From Allomesorhizobium camelthorni (GTDB taxonomy: Bacteria; Pseudomonadota; Alphaproteobacteria; Rhizobiales; Rhizobiaceae): 64,000 nt of DNA. The notes beneath the pieces were generated by a model. That model was not told the DNA's origin. It searched no databases and saw nothing but the letters and a program-made list of their open reading frames with translations. The stretch lies in the NCBI RefSeq assembly GCF_011045125.1, contig NZ_JAAKZF010000004.1, positions 1-64,000 on the forward strand, given 5' to 3'. Positions 55,748 to 63,970 of this stretch are shown one piece after another. How positions within the stretch are numbered: the stretch's first letter is position 1; the number at the start of each line of letters is the position of its first letter. Made by a program: the position numbers and the translations under genes.

Positions 55748-57076
55748 TCATTCCACGAGACGCAACACCTCGCGCACGTGGTCGATCAGCTCGTCGATCT
55801 GTCCCTTGGTGATGATCAGGGGCGGCGACAGCGCGATGATGTCGCCGGTGGTGCGGATCAGCGCGCCGCGCTCGAACGCCTTCACGAAAGCGGAGAAGGC
55901 GCGCTTGGTCGGGCTGCCGGCGATCGGCGCAAGCTCGATCGCCCCGATCAGGCCGATATTGCGGATGTCGATGACGTTCGGCTCGCCCTTGAGCGAATGC
56001 AGCGCCTCTTCCCAGTAGGGGGCGAGTTCGGCGCCACGGGTGAGCAGGCCTTCTTCCTTGTAGGTGTCGAGCGTGCCGAGTGCGGCCGCGCAGGCGATCG
56101 GATTGCCCGAATAGGTGTAGCCGTGGAAGAACTCGATCATGTGCTCGGGGCCGGTCATGAAGGCGTCGTGGATTTCCTTCGTGACGAACACCGCGCCCAT
56201 CGGGATGACGCCGTTGGACACGCCCTTGGCCGTGGTGATGATGTCCGGCGTGACGCCGAAATAATCCGCCGCGAACGGCGTTCCCATGCGGCCGAAGCCG
56301 GTGATGACTTCGTCGAAGATCAGCAAGATGCCGTGCCTGGTGCAGATCTCGCGCAGCTTCTGCAGATAACCCTTCGGCGGGATCAGCACGCCGGTCGAAC
56401 CGGCTACCGGCTCGACGATGACGGCGGCGATGGTCGATGCGTCATGCAGCGTCACGATCCGCTCGAGTTCGTTGGCGAGTTCCGCGCCATATTCAGGCTC
56501 GCCGCGCGTGAATGCGTTCTTCTCCGGCAGATGCGTGTGCGGCATGTGGTCCACGCCAGTCAGAAGCGTACCGAACATCTTGCGGTTGGTGACGATGCCG
56601 CCGACCGAGATGCCGCCGAAATTGACGCCGTGATAGCCGCGCTCGCGACCGATCAGCCGGGTGCGCGAGCCTTCGCCCTTAACGCGCTGATATGCCAGCG
56701 CCATCTTCAGCGCGGTATCGACCGATTCCGAGCCTGAATTGGTAAAGAAGACGTGCTCCATGCCGGCCGGTGCGATGTCGACCAGCCGATTGGCCAGTTC
56801 GAACACGATCGGATGGCCCATCTGGAAGGCCGGCGCATAGTCGAGCTCGGCCGCCTGCCGCTGGATCGCCTCGGTGATCTTCGGGCGGCAGTGGCCGGCA
56901 TTGACGCACCACAGGCCGGCGGTGCCGTCGAGGATCTTGCGGCCGTCGCTCGCCGTGTAATGCATGTCCTTGGCCGCGACCATCATGCGCGGCGCCTGCT
57001 TGAACTGCCGGTTCGACGTAAACGGCATCCAGAATGCGCTGAGGTCGTTCGGCGCTACATTCATTCTGTTGGACAT
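55748..57076 (-). CDS. Omega-amino acid:pyruvate aminotransferase
   Basis: A 442-residue class III PLP aminotransferase, probably converting beta-alanine (or 3-aminoisobutyrate) and pyruvate to malonate semialdehyde and alanine. FWMPFTSNRQFK and LWCVNAGHC fit the omega-amino acid group. The pyridoxal lysine is in TTAKGVSNG (about residue 287). The ATG at 57076 is preferred over an ATG 12 bases downstream and over the long open frame upstream that runs into rutR. It is the first gene of the minus-strand catabolic operon. Confidence 0.9.
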   Translation of the reverse strand: MSNRMNVAPNDLSAFWMPFTSNRQFKQAPRMMVAAKDMHYTASDGRKILDGTAGLWCVNAGHCRPKITEAIQRQAAELDYAPAFQMGHPIVFELANRLVDIAPAGMEHVFFTNSGSESVDTALKMALAYQRVKGEGSRTRLIGRERGYHGVNFGGISVGGIVTNRKMFGTLLTGVDHMPHTHLPEKNAFTRGEPEYGAELANELERIVTLHDASTIAAVIVEPVAGSTGVLIPPKGYLQKLREICTRHGILLIFDEVITGFGRMGTPFAADYFGVTPDIITTAKGVSNGVIPMGAVFVTKEIHDAFMTGPEHMIEFFHGYTYSGNPIACAAALGTLDTYKEEGLLTRGAELAPYWEEALHSLKGEPNVIDIRNIGLIGAIELAPIAGSPTKRAFSAFVKAFERGALIRTTGDIIALSPPLIITKGQIDELIDHVREVLRLVE

Positions 57077-57155
57077 GACCAAGCCTTCCCTTGAATCCCC
57101 TGTTTCGATACGGCCAACGCTTGGTCTTGGCTGCGTTTTCGTGCTACGCAAATTT

Positions 57156-57171
57156 TTGACCGATTGGACAA
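57156..57171. promoter_or_regulatory. RutR-like box between rutR and the catabolic operon
   Basis: TTGACCGATTGGACAA matches the E. coli RutR consensus TTGACCANNTGGTCAA at all but two constrained positions. It lies in the 240-base divergent gap between the aminotransferase and rutR starts, so it can control both. Confidence 0.7.
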
Positions 57172-57316
57172 ACGTTAGCACCGCCAGATCGGCGGTCAAG
57201 GAAATAGTAGCGGAAATGGCTGGCCGAAATCGCGCTCCACAAGGCAGGTTGAACTGGTCCAGCGGATTGGGCCACAGAACCGATTTCGCTGCCATATCGC
57301 GGGGAGCGGCATAGAC

Positions 57317-57961
57317 ATGGACACCAAGGCGCCGCGTCCCAGGACACGCATCCAAACGGAAAAGCGCGAACTCATCCTGGAGGCGGCGCTCGAGGTTTTC
57401 TCGGCGCACGGCTTTCGCGGGTCGACCATTGACCAGATCGCCGACGCGGCCGGAATGTCCAAGCCGAACCTGCTCTATTATTTCCGCCGCAAGGAAGAAA
57501 TCCACGAGACGCTGATGCAGCGCCTGCTCGACACCTGGCTGGCGCCGCTCAAGGAACTCGACGATATCGGCGACCCGCTGACCGAATTGCGTAGCTATAT
57601 CAGGCGCAAGCTCGAAATGGCGCGGGATTTTCCGCGTGAAAGCCGGCTCTTCGCCAACGAGATCCTGCAAGGCGCGCCGCGCATCAAGCCGATGCTGGAG
57701 GGCGAGTTGAAAAGCCTGGTCGACGAGAAGGCCGAGGTGATCAAGGGCTGGATGCGCGCCGGAAAGATCGCCAAGACCGATCCCTGGCACCTGATCTTCT
57801 CGATCTGGGCAACGACACAGCACTACGCCGATTTCGACGTGCAGGTGCGCGCGGTGCTAGGCGCCGATCGCGGCAGCGACGGCCGCTTCGAGGATGCCGC
57901 GCGCTTTCTGGAGCAGTTGTTCCTTGACGGGCTGAGGCCAAGGCCGGATCGGCAGGGTTAG
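57317..57961 (+). CDS. rutR: RutR-like TetR-family regulator
   Basis: A 214-residue TetR-family protein. The N-terminal helix-turn-helix (about 16-62) has ILEAALEVFSAHGFRGSTI and KPNLLYYFRRKEEIH. The ligand domain (about 80-205) with WMRAGKIAKTDPWHL and FSIWATTQHYADF resembles RutR, which binds uracil or thymine and then leaves its operator. It is divergent from the pyrimidine operon and has a RutR-like box in front. Its stop overlaps the end of the convergent antiporter gene by 4 bases. Confidence 0.85.
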   Translation: MDTKAPRPRTRIQTEKRELILEAALEVFSAHGFRGSTIDQIADAAGMSKPNLLYYFRRKEEIHETLMQRLLDTWLAPLKELDDIGDPLTELRSYIRRKLEMARDFPRESRLFANEILQGAPRIKPMLEGELKSLVDEKAEVIKGWMRAGKIAKTDPWHLIFSIWATTQHYADFDVQVRAVLGADRGSDGRFEDAARFLEQLFLDGLRPRPDRQG

Positions 57962-59730
57962 CGATCCGTGGCGGCGGCCCCCTGGTCCAGCCGCTCGTCG
58001 TGATACTCGGAACTATTCACGGCCGCGCGGTTCATGGCAAGACGTTCTTCCGCCATCGCCTGCACCGCGGCCCGCACCGCCGGATGCCGCGACATGAAGA
58101 GCCTGAAGTCGCGCCGCGACAGAACGAGGAAGTTGCAGTAGTCGACGGCCGTCACGTCGGCGGTGCGCGGATCGCCCGTGAGCAACGCCATTTCGCCGAA
58201 GAACGACCCGGCTCCGAGCTGCACGGCGGCGCCATTGACGTCCACCTCCACGGTTCCGGAAACGACGAAATACATCGCGTCGCCTTTCTCGCGGATGCGC
58301 ACGATGCGGTCGCCCGGCGAGGCCGCCTTCGGCACGAAGAGCAACAGCAGTTCCTCCTGATCATCGACGTTAATTGCCTTGAACAGCGGGAAGGTCTCGA
58401 TGAACTCCGTGATCTTGCGCGCCTGCTCGTGATCGCGCTTCTTGGCCTGGGCCTGGATGCGGTCGAGCTCCACGGCCAGCACGCGTTCGCGCCGCCTGCC
58501 GAAATTGGCTGACCACCGCGGGAAACGGCCGCTTATCCACCGCTCAAGCGCCTCCGCCGTGGCGAAGGCAAGCGGATTGATGGTTATGGCCAGGAGCGCG
58601 GCGGCGAGGATGAGGCTCTGGCCCTCCTTGGTCACCAATCCGTAGGCGGCGCCGAGGCCGGCGAGAATAAAGGAAAACTCGCCAATCTGCGCGATGCCCG
58701 CCGCTATGCCGAGCGCCAGCCGGACTGGATAGCGCAGCGCAAGGATGAGCAGGAAAGCACCGATCGGCTTGCCCAAGGCTATGACCGCAACCACTGCGAG
58801 CACCTCGAGCGGCTTTTCGACGAGGATGGCCGGTTCGAACAGCATGCCGATCGAGACGAAGAACAGGACCGAGAATGCGTCCTGCAGCGGCAGGGAATTG
58901 GCCGCGGCTCGGTGGCTGAGCTGCGACTCGCCCATGATCACGCCGGCGAAGAACGCGCCGAGCGCGAAAGACACTCCAAAGGCCGCCGCCGAACCGAAGG
59001 CGATGCCAAGCGCTAGCGCCAGAACCGAGAGCGTGAAGAGTTCGCGCGAGCCGGTGCGCGCCACCTTGATCAGGATCCAGGGCACGATCCTCGGCCCGAT
59101 CAGGGCTGCAATCAGCGCAAAGCCGGCGACCTTCGTGAGCGTGAGGAGAATCGTAAGGGTGATTGGCGCGCTCGAGGTCTCGCTGCCCGCCTCGGCATGC
59201 CCGCCCATGCTCTCGGCGAAGACCGGCAGCAACACCAGCGCCAATACCATCGCCAGATCCTCGACGATCAGCCAGCCGACCGCGACCCGTCCCTGAGTCG
59301 ACTGAAGGAGATTTCGCTCCTCTAGCGCCTTGAGAAGCACCACTGTGCTCGCAACCGAAATGCACAATCCGAAGACGATGCCGTGGCCGGCGTTCCATCC
59401 CCAAAGCCAGCAGAGCCCGAAGCCGAGCAGGGTCGCGAGCAGTATCTGGCCCAGAGCGCCCGCCACGACCACTCCGCGCACGGCGAGCAGGTCGGAAGCC
59501 GAGAAATGCAGGCCGACGCCGAACATCAGAAGAACGATGCCGATTTCGGCGAGTTGCCCCGCCATATCCGCATCGGCCACGAAACCGGGCGTAAAGGGTC
59601 CGATGAAGATGCCAGCGACGAGGTAGCCGACCAGAGCCGGCAGCCGCAGCCTGTCGGCCAGATAGCCGAAGATGGACGCCAGCACGAAGCCGACGGCAAT
59701 CGTTGCGACAAGGTTCACATCATGCGGCAA
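57958..59730 (-). CDS. CPA2 cation:proton antiporter with cyclic-nucleotide-binding domain
   Basis: A 590-residue protein. Residues 1-390 are a Na+/H+ exchanger (KefB/YbaL-like) membrane domain with about twelve helices and GIVLLMFGVGLHF in TM3. A short linker (about 420-450) replaces the usual TrkA-N domain. The C-terminal 460-570 is a cyclic-nucleotide-binding fold, keeping the FFGEMALLTGDPRTADV phosphate cassette including its glutamate and arginine. It probably exchanges K+ or Na+ for H+ under second-messenger control. It is convergent with rutR and stands alone. Confidence 0.83.
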   Translation of the reverse strand: MPHDVNLVATIAVGFVLASIFGYLADRLRLPALVGYLVAGIFIGPFTPGFVADADMAGQLAEIGIVLLMFGVGLHFSASDLLAVRGVVVAGALGQILLATLLGFGLCWLWGWNAGHGIVFGLCISVASTVVLLKALEERNLLQSTQGRVAVGWLIVEDLAMVLALVLLPVFAESMGGHAEAGSETSSAPITLTILLTLTKVAGFALIAALIGPRIVPWILIKVARTGSRELFTLSVLALALGIAFGSAAAFGVSFALGAFFAGVIMGESQLSHRAAANSLPLQDAFSVLFFVSIGMLFEPAILVEKPLEVLAVVAVIALGKPIGAFLLILALRYPVRLALGIAAGIAQIGEFSFILAGLGAAYGLVTKEGQSLILAAALLAITINPLAFATAEALERWISGRFPRWSANFGRRRERVLAVELDRIQAQAKKRDHEQARKITEFIETFPLFKAINVDDQEELLLLFVPKAASPGDRIVRIREKGDAMYFVVSGTVEVDVNGAAVQLGAGSFFGEMALLTGDPRTADVTAVDYCNFLVLSRRDFRLFMSRHPAVRAAVQAMAEERLAMNRAAVNSSEYHDERLDQGAAATDR

Positions 59731-60012
59731 GGCTCAACCTCGACAGTCTTGTTCCCCTTCTGTCGGCGCAAGTTGGTGTAGTCAAACGATTTCGCCGCTT
59801 GTGATGATTGATGAGCGATCCAGCTGCCCCACCGGAAAAATACGCGTGAGCAAGCCCACTGCCGACTCTGATCGATTCGAAAAGGTAGGAAAATGGTCGC
59901 GACCGCAACTCTCTCCCCAAATTCCGGATTTCCATTTCGAAGGCTGTGCGCAAGGCCCAGCAGTGGAAGGCCGGCCAGGAATTCGCCTTCTTCGAAGGAA
60001 GTCTGACCCAAA
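59731..60012. other. 282-base gap without a gene
   Basis: Open frames on the minus strand here lack ribosome sites and known features. I see no terminator-like hairpin or palindrome longer than a few bases. Confidence 0.5.
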
Positions 60013-60384
60013 TCAGCTAACGTCGGCCATGACGAGCAGTAGGCCGGCGGCCAGCGTGATGTTGACCAGGGTGAGGTAAAGATGCGGGTCGCGCTCCTTG
60101 CCCCGGAACAGAAAAAGATTGTGATAGAGTGCGGTCGCCAGAACGAGAAATACGATGAGTGCGATCACCGTCGGCACGGTCCAGATGCCGAGGATCAGCG
60201 CCAGCCCACCGAGCAACTGCACGACGAAACCCACCGCCATGATCGGCGCGGGCAGCTTCCAGCCGTAGTTGGTGGCGCCCTCCTTCCGTTCGCCGAAATG
60301 CAGCAAATTGCGGATGCCGGCGATGAGGAAGAAACCGCCGAACACCACGCGTCCGATGGTCATCAGAACTGCAGTCGTCGCCAT
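60013..60384 (-). CDS. DoxX-family membrane protein
   Basis: A 123-residue DoxX protein with four transmembrane helices. The early motif GRVVFGGFFLIAGIRNLLHF, central LGGLALILGI and NITLAAGLLL match the family. DoxX proteins are linked to quinone or thiosulfate redox and to oxidative stress defence, but none is proven here. A GGGGAGGG site precedes the ATG. The rutR remnant lies just upstream on the other strand. Confidence 0.82.
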   Translation of the reverse strand: MATTAVLMTIGRVVFGGFFLIAGIRNLLHFGERKEGATNYGWKLPAPIMAVGFVVQLLGGLALILGIWTVPTVIALIVFLVLATALYHNLFLFRGKERDPHLYLTLVNITLAAGLLLVMADVS

Positions 60385-60447
60385 TTGCGTCCCTCCCCTT
60401 CAGCTTTCCGATAGCCGGTTCGGTCCATGAGTGGAAGAGGCAGTCGT

Positions 60448-60587
60448 TCAACGGCCCAGCACTATGCCGACTTCGACGTGCAGGTGCGCGCCGTGCTCGG
60501 CCCGGACCGCGGCGGCGACGGCCGTTCGATGACGCGGCGCAGTTTCTGGAACAGCTTTTCGTCGATGGATTGCAACCGAAGGGCTGA
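60448..60587 (+). pseudogene. Frameshifted duplicate of the rutR 3' end
   Basis: In the first frame it reads TAQHYADFDVQVRAVLG then PDRGGDGR, matching rutR residues TTQHYADFDVQVRAVLG, ADRGSDGR. After one lost base it continues in another frame as DDAAQFLEQLFVDGLQPKG and a stop, matching EDAARFLEQLFLDGL of rutR. About 46 codons with one frameshift and no start remain, so it is a partial duplicate or the relic of a paralogue. Confidence 0.8.
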
Positions 60588-60695
60588 ACTCCTCCTGCTG
60601 TCGGTCAGACCGGCGCTTTCCGCTTGTGTTCGGCGGCCGTTGCACGCAGCTTTGCAGCGGGCGCCAACACCGAAAACGCGACAAGGAGGAACCCG

Positions 60696-61004
60696 ATGGC
60701 GAAGCTCATCGTGCTCTACAAGACGCCGAAGGACGCAGCCGCGTTCGACCGCTACTACTCGTCGACCCATATACCGCTGGCCAAGAAAATTCCCGGCCTG
60801 CGGAGCTACGACATCAGCGAGGGCGCCGTCGCGGCCCCGGCCGGTCCGTCGGGCGTGCATCTCGTGGCGACGCTCACCTTCGCTTCCATGGAGGATCTGC
60901 AGAAAGGTCTCGCCTCGCCCGAGGGCCAGGCGGTGGCGGGCGATCTTGCCAATTTCGCCGATGGCGGCGCGGACCTGCTCATGTTCGAGACCAGGGACGC
61001 CTGA
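60696..61004 (+). CDS. EthD-family protein
   Basis: A 102-residue dimeric alpha/beta-barrel protein of the EthD type. The motif FDRYYSSTHIPLAKKIPGLRSYDI is characteristic, with the conserved HxP. EthD-like proteins act in ether degradation or as polyketide-like cyclases, but most are uncharacterised. An AAGGAGG site lies 6 bases before the ATG, so an in-frame open stretch further upstream is not used. It sits in a small gap between two DoxX genes on the opposite strand. Confidence 0.8.
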   Translation: MAKLIVLYKTPKDAAAFDRYYSSTHIPLAKKIPGLRSYDISEGAVAAPAGPSGVHLVATLTFASMEDLQKGLASPEGQAVAGDLANFADGGADLLMFETRDA

Positions 61005-61023
61005 CGATGGCGCCGGCGCATCT

Positions 61024-61401
61024 TCACTGTGCGCCGGCGACAACCACGAGAAACCCGCCGATCAGCGCGACGTTGCCGACGACGCCGTTGATCTTGGCCG
61101 CCCGCTCCAGGCCCTGATGATCCCAGAAATTATGGAACATCGGCGTGGCGACGAGCAGGAACAGGATGAGGCCGGCTGCCGCGAGAGCGGTCCATATGCC
61201 GGCAATCAGCAGTGCGCCGGCCGCGATCTGCAGGGCGATGCCGAGCCACAGCATCAGCCGCGCCTGCGGCACGCCGCGTGCCGAGATGAGCTGCGTCAGC
61301 AAGGGCGCGTTCAGAATATTGCGAATGCCGGCAAACACGAACGCGCCACCGAGCAACAGGCGCCCGGCGAAAAGGATCTCTACTGAAATATCTGTGGTCA
61401 T
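61024..61401 (-). CDS. DoxX-family membrane protein
   Basis: A 125-residue DoxX protein with four helices, starting MTTDISVEILFAGRLLLGGA. It shares the pattern FxGRxLLGGxFxxAGIRNIL with the DoxX protein at 60013 and is its paralogue. The start at 61401 is preferred to the long upstream frame. It follows the AhpD-like gene after 62 bases on the same strand and probably belongs to the Rrf2-controlled unit. Confidence 0.82.
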   Translation of the reverse strand: MTTDISVEILFAGRLLLGGAFVFAGIRNILNAPLLTQLISARGVPQARLMLWLGIALQIAAGALLIAGIWTALAAAGLILFLLVATPMFHNFWDHQGLERAAKINGVVGNVALIGGFLVVVAGAQ

Positions 61402-61463
61402 GATCTTTTTCTCTCGATGAAAAATGACCGGGGCGGCAACCGCCCGAAGCCTTGATCCGACAC

Positions 61464-61922
61464 TTACGCCGCGTTGGCAGCCGGCATCGGATGAATGGCG
61501 TGGAAGCTCACACAGAGCCGATTCCAGATGTTGATCATGCCGGTCGCCACCGTAAGCTTCGTCAATTCTTCCGCCGAGAAATGCTGCAGCGTCTTGTCGT
61601 AGAGTTCGTCCGGAACGCCGGCGTCGGCGATTTTCGTCACCGCTTCCACCCAGGCGAATGCGGCGCGCTCGCGATCGGTGAAGAGCGGCGACTCCTTCCA
61701 TGCAGAAACGAGATAAAGCCGCTGCTCGATCTCGCCGTCCACACGAGCCTCGCGGCTGTGCATCTCGACGCAGAACGAACAGCCATTGATCTGCGACGCC
61801 CGCAGCTTGATCAGATGCAGCAGGCTCTTTTCGAGGCCACATTCGTCGACCGCCTTGTTCAGCGCGACGAGCGCCTTCGTCAATTCAGGCGCCTGACCGT
61901 AGAAATTCAGCCTGGGCTTCAT
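61464..61922 (-). CDS. Carboxymuconolactone decarboxylase family protein (AhpD-like)
   Basis: A 152-residue CMD-domain protein. The redox motif CSFCVEMH (about residue 53), followed by a histidine, matches the AhpD-like CxxCxxxH active site, so it probably reduces peroxides or alkylating compounds using thiols. The start is one of three consecutive ATGs (61928, 61925, 61922) after an AGGA site; 61922 gives the best spacing. It lies 11 bases after the Rrf2 stop and is probably cotranscribed. Confidence 0.82.
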   Translation of the reverse strand: MKPRLNFYGQAPELTKALVALNKAVDECGLEKSLLHLIKLRASQINGCSFCVEMHSREARVDGEIEQRLYLVSAWKESPLFTDRERAAFAWVEAVTKIADAGVPDELYDKTLQHFSAEELTKLTVATGMINIWNRLCVSFHAIHPMPAANAA

Positions 61923-61933
61923 CATCATTCCTT

Positions 61934-62446
61934 TCACTTCTGCTTGGGAGATTTCTGCGGCCGCTGATGGCGCTCGACGAAAGCGCAGCCGGCGGCGACC
62001 GAGCGGGGGTCGGCCTCGGTCTTGAAGTTATGCACGATGTCGGAGAGGCGCTCGGCGGCGAGCGCGGCGCGATAGGCCTTTTCCGCCCTGAGCATGGCAG
62101 CGTTGATGCCGCACGGCTTCGCATAGGCCGACGCGTCGAGCTTCACCGGGCCGTTCTGGCGGATTTCACCGCAGCGAAACGCGGGCTCCGGACCTTCCAC
62201 CGCCAGCACGATGTCGAGCAGTGATATGCGGTCGGCAGGACGCGCAAGCCTGTATCCGCCATAAGGGCCCGGCACCGACTCCAGAATGCCTGCCGCCGTT
62301 AGAGCATTGAGGTGCTTCAGCAAATAACTCGGCGACAGACCGAACTGCTCGGCCAGGGCGGCGCCCGGTATGGTGCCCTCGCCTTCGACACTGACCAGCG
62401 TTGCGGCGCAATGGATCGCCGCTTCCACGCCTTCGCTCAGCTTCAT
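61934..62446 (-). CDS. Rrf2-family transcriptional regulator
   Basis: A 170-residue Rrf2 winged-helix protein. MKLSEGVEAAIHCAATL, LSPSYLLKHLNALTAAGIL (recognition helix) and GPYGGYRLARP (wing) are typical. Only two cysteines lie in the region where iron-sulfur Rrf2 proteins carry three (FRCGEI and KPCGI), so it may bind no cluster, or a different ligand. The start at 62446 is preferred because GGGAG lies 8 bases upstream. Its operator-like palindrome overlaps its promoter. Confidence 0.82.
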   Translation of the reverse strand: MKLSEGVEAAIHCAATLVSVEGEGTIPGAALAEQFGLSPSYLLKHLNALTAAGILESVPGPYGGYRLARPADRISLLDIVLAVEGPEPAFRCGEIRQNGPVKLDASAYAKPCGINAAMLRAEKAYRAALAAERLSDIVHNFKTEADPRSVAAGCAFVERHQRPQKSPKQK

Positions 62447-62467
62447 CTGGCTGACTCCCATTTCATG

Positions 62468-62501
62468 GATAATTCATATCCTGGATAGATATTATCGTCA
62501 A
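62468..62501 (-). promoter_or_regulatory. rrf2 promoter with overlapping imperfect palindrome
   Basis: The minus-strand -35 TTGACG (62496-62501) and -10 TATGAA (62473-62478) are spaced by 17 bp. A 29-bp imperfect palindrome (62468-62496) with outer arms GATAAT/ATTATC and centre CCTGG covers them. AT-rich palindromes of this type are usual Rrf2-family operators. Confidence 0.65.
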
Positions 62502-62511
62502 TAGGCATGTG

Positions 62512-62537
62512 AAAAAGGCGCGGGAAACCGCGCCTTT
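62512..62537 (-). terminator. Intrinsic terminator after preA
   Basis: The stem aaaggcgcgg (62514-62523) pairs with ccgcgccttt (62528-62537) around gaaa. On the minus strand it ends in TTTTTC. It insulates the Rrf2 operon from preA. Confidence 0.85.
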
Positions 62538-62546
62538 CAAATTATC

Positions 62547-63860
62547 CTATTCCGCAGCCACCTTGGCCATCGGGTTGTTGGGATGCTGCGTCCAGTTGGC
62601 GTAGACCGGCGAGACCGGCATGCCGGTGCGCTCGTCGATGACGCCGGCCGCCAGCGGCTCCATGGTGATGCAGCCCTCGACCGGACAAACATTGACGCAG
62701 AGATTGCAGCCGACGCACTCAGCCTCGATCACCTCGAAATGCCTGATGCCGTCGACCATGGAGGTGATGGCCTGGTGCGAAGTGTCTTCGCAAGCGATGT
62801 GGCAGCGGCCGCATTTGATGCAGAGATCCTGGTTGATCTGCGCCTTGGCGACGTAGTTGAGGTTGAGATACTGCCAGTCGGTGACGTTCGGCGTCGCCCG
62901 GCCGATGATGGCGTCGAGATCGGCATGGCCCTTCTCGTCCATCCAGTTGTTCAGGCCGTCGATCATCTCCTGGACGATCTTGAAGCCATACGTCATCGCC
63001 GCCGTGCAGACCTGCACATTGCCGGCGCCGAGCGCCATGAATTCGGCGGCGTCGCGCCAGGTGGTGATGCCGCCGATGCCGGAGATCGGCAGGCCATGAG
63101 TTTCCGGATCGCGGGCGATCTCGGCCACCATGTTGAGCGCGATCGGCTTGACCGCCGGGCCGCAATAGCCGCCATGTGAGCCCTTGCCGTTGATCGACGG
63201 CTCCGGCGAGAATGTGTCGAGATCGACGGCGGTGATCGAGTTGATCGTGTTGATCAGCGACACCGCGTCGGTGCCGCCGGCAAGGGCGGCCCGCGCCGGC
63301 TTGCGCACATCGGTGATGTTGGGCGTCAGCTTGGTGATGACCGGCATGCGCGTATTGGCCTTGCACCAGCGCACCACCATTTCGATGTATTCCGGCACCT
63401 GGCCGACCGCGGCGCCCATGCCGCGTTCCGACATGCCATGCGGACAGCCGAAATTAAGCTCGATGCCGTCGGCTTCGGTTTCCTCGACGAGCGGCAGGAT
63501 CGCCTTCCAGCTTTCCTCGACGCAGGGCACCATCAGCGAAACAACTATGGCGCGGTCGGGCCAGTCCTTCTTGACCTGTTTGATCTCTCGCAGATTCACG
63601 AAGAGGTCGCGGTCGGTGATGAGCTCGATGTTGTTCAGGCCGAGCAGCCGCCGGTCCGCGCCCCAGATCGCGCCGTAGCGCGGGCCGTTGACGTTGACGA
63701 CAGGAGGCCCCTCCTCGCCGAGTGTCTTCCACACCACGCCGCCCCAGCCCGCCTTGAAGGCGCGGATGACGTTGTAGGCCTTGTCGGTCGGCGGCGCGGA
63801 GGCGAGCCAGAACGGGTTCGGCGATTTGATGCCGACGAAATTGTTGCGGAGATCTGCCAT
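62547..63860 (-). CDS. preA: NAD-dependent dihydropyrimidine dehydrogenase subunit PreA
   Basis: A 437-residue subunit of the enzyme that reduces uracil and thymine to dihydro forms. The FMN-binding dihydroorotate-dehydrogenase-like barrel (about 1-310) includes the NFGCPHGM and GISGIGGITT-type segments. Two 4Fe-4S ferredoxin motifs follow, CIKCGRCHIAC (about 345-355) and CVGCNLCVNVCPV (about 380-392). PreA works with PreT, which normally precedes it; preT is not seen in the 140 bases left in the window. It starts the reductive pyrimidine route continued by hydA and the amidase 9 kb away. Confidence 0.94.
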   Translation of the reverse strand: MADLRNNFVGIKSPNPFWLASAPPTDKAYNVIRAFKAGWGGVVWKTLGEEGPPVVNVNGPRYGAIWGADRRLLGLNNIELITDRDLFVNLREIKQVKKDWPDRAIVVSLMVPCVEESWKAILPLVEETEADGIELNFGCPHGMSERGMGAAVGQVPEYIEMVVRWCKANTRMPVITKLTPNITDVRKPARAALAGGTDAVSLINTINSITAVDLDTFSPEPSINGKGSHGGYCGPAVKPIALNMVAEIARDPETHGLPISGIGGITTWRDAAEFMALGAGNVQVCTAAMTYGFKIVQEMIDGLNNWMDEKGHADLDAIIGRATPNVTDWQYLNLNYVAKAQINQDLCIKCGRCHIACEDTSHQAITSMVDGIRHFEVIEAECVGCNLCVNVCPVEGCITMEPLAAGVIDERTGMPVSPVYANWTQHPNNPMAKVAAE

Positions 63861-63876
63861 GGGTCTGCTCCCTGGA

Positions 63877-63918
63877 GCATGATCCCGAAAAGTTGCAGAC
63901 TTTTCGGTCAGATCATGC
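63877..63918. repeat. Dispersed palindromic repeat, copy 2
   Basis: Outer arms gcatgatc (63877-63884) and gatcatgc (63911-63918) flank an inner stem cgaaaagt (63886-63893) and acttttcg (63899-63906) with loop tgcag. The ends and core recur at 30553-30615. It is immediately upstream of preA. Confidence 0.75.
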
Positions 63919-63930
63919 GGCTAAAACCAA

Positions 63931-63970
63931 CTTAGAGCCTCCTTTCGACCTGTCGAAAGGAGGCTCTAAG
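63931..63970. repeat. 18-bp perfect hairpin upstream of preA
   Basis: cttagagcctcctttcga (63931-63948) and tcgaaaggaggctctaag (63953-63970) are exact inverse copies around cctg. No T-run follows, so an element end or a very strong attenuator-like stem is more likely than a terminator. Confidence 0.7.
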
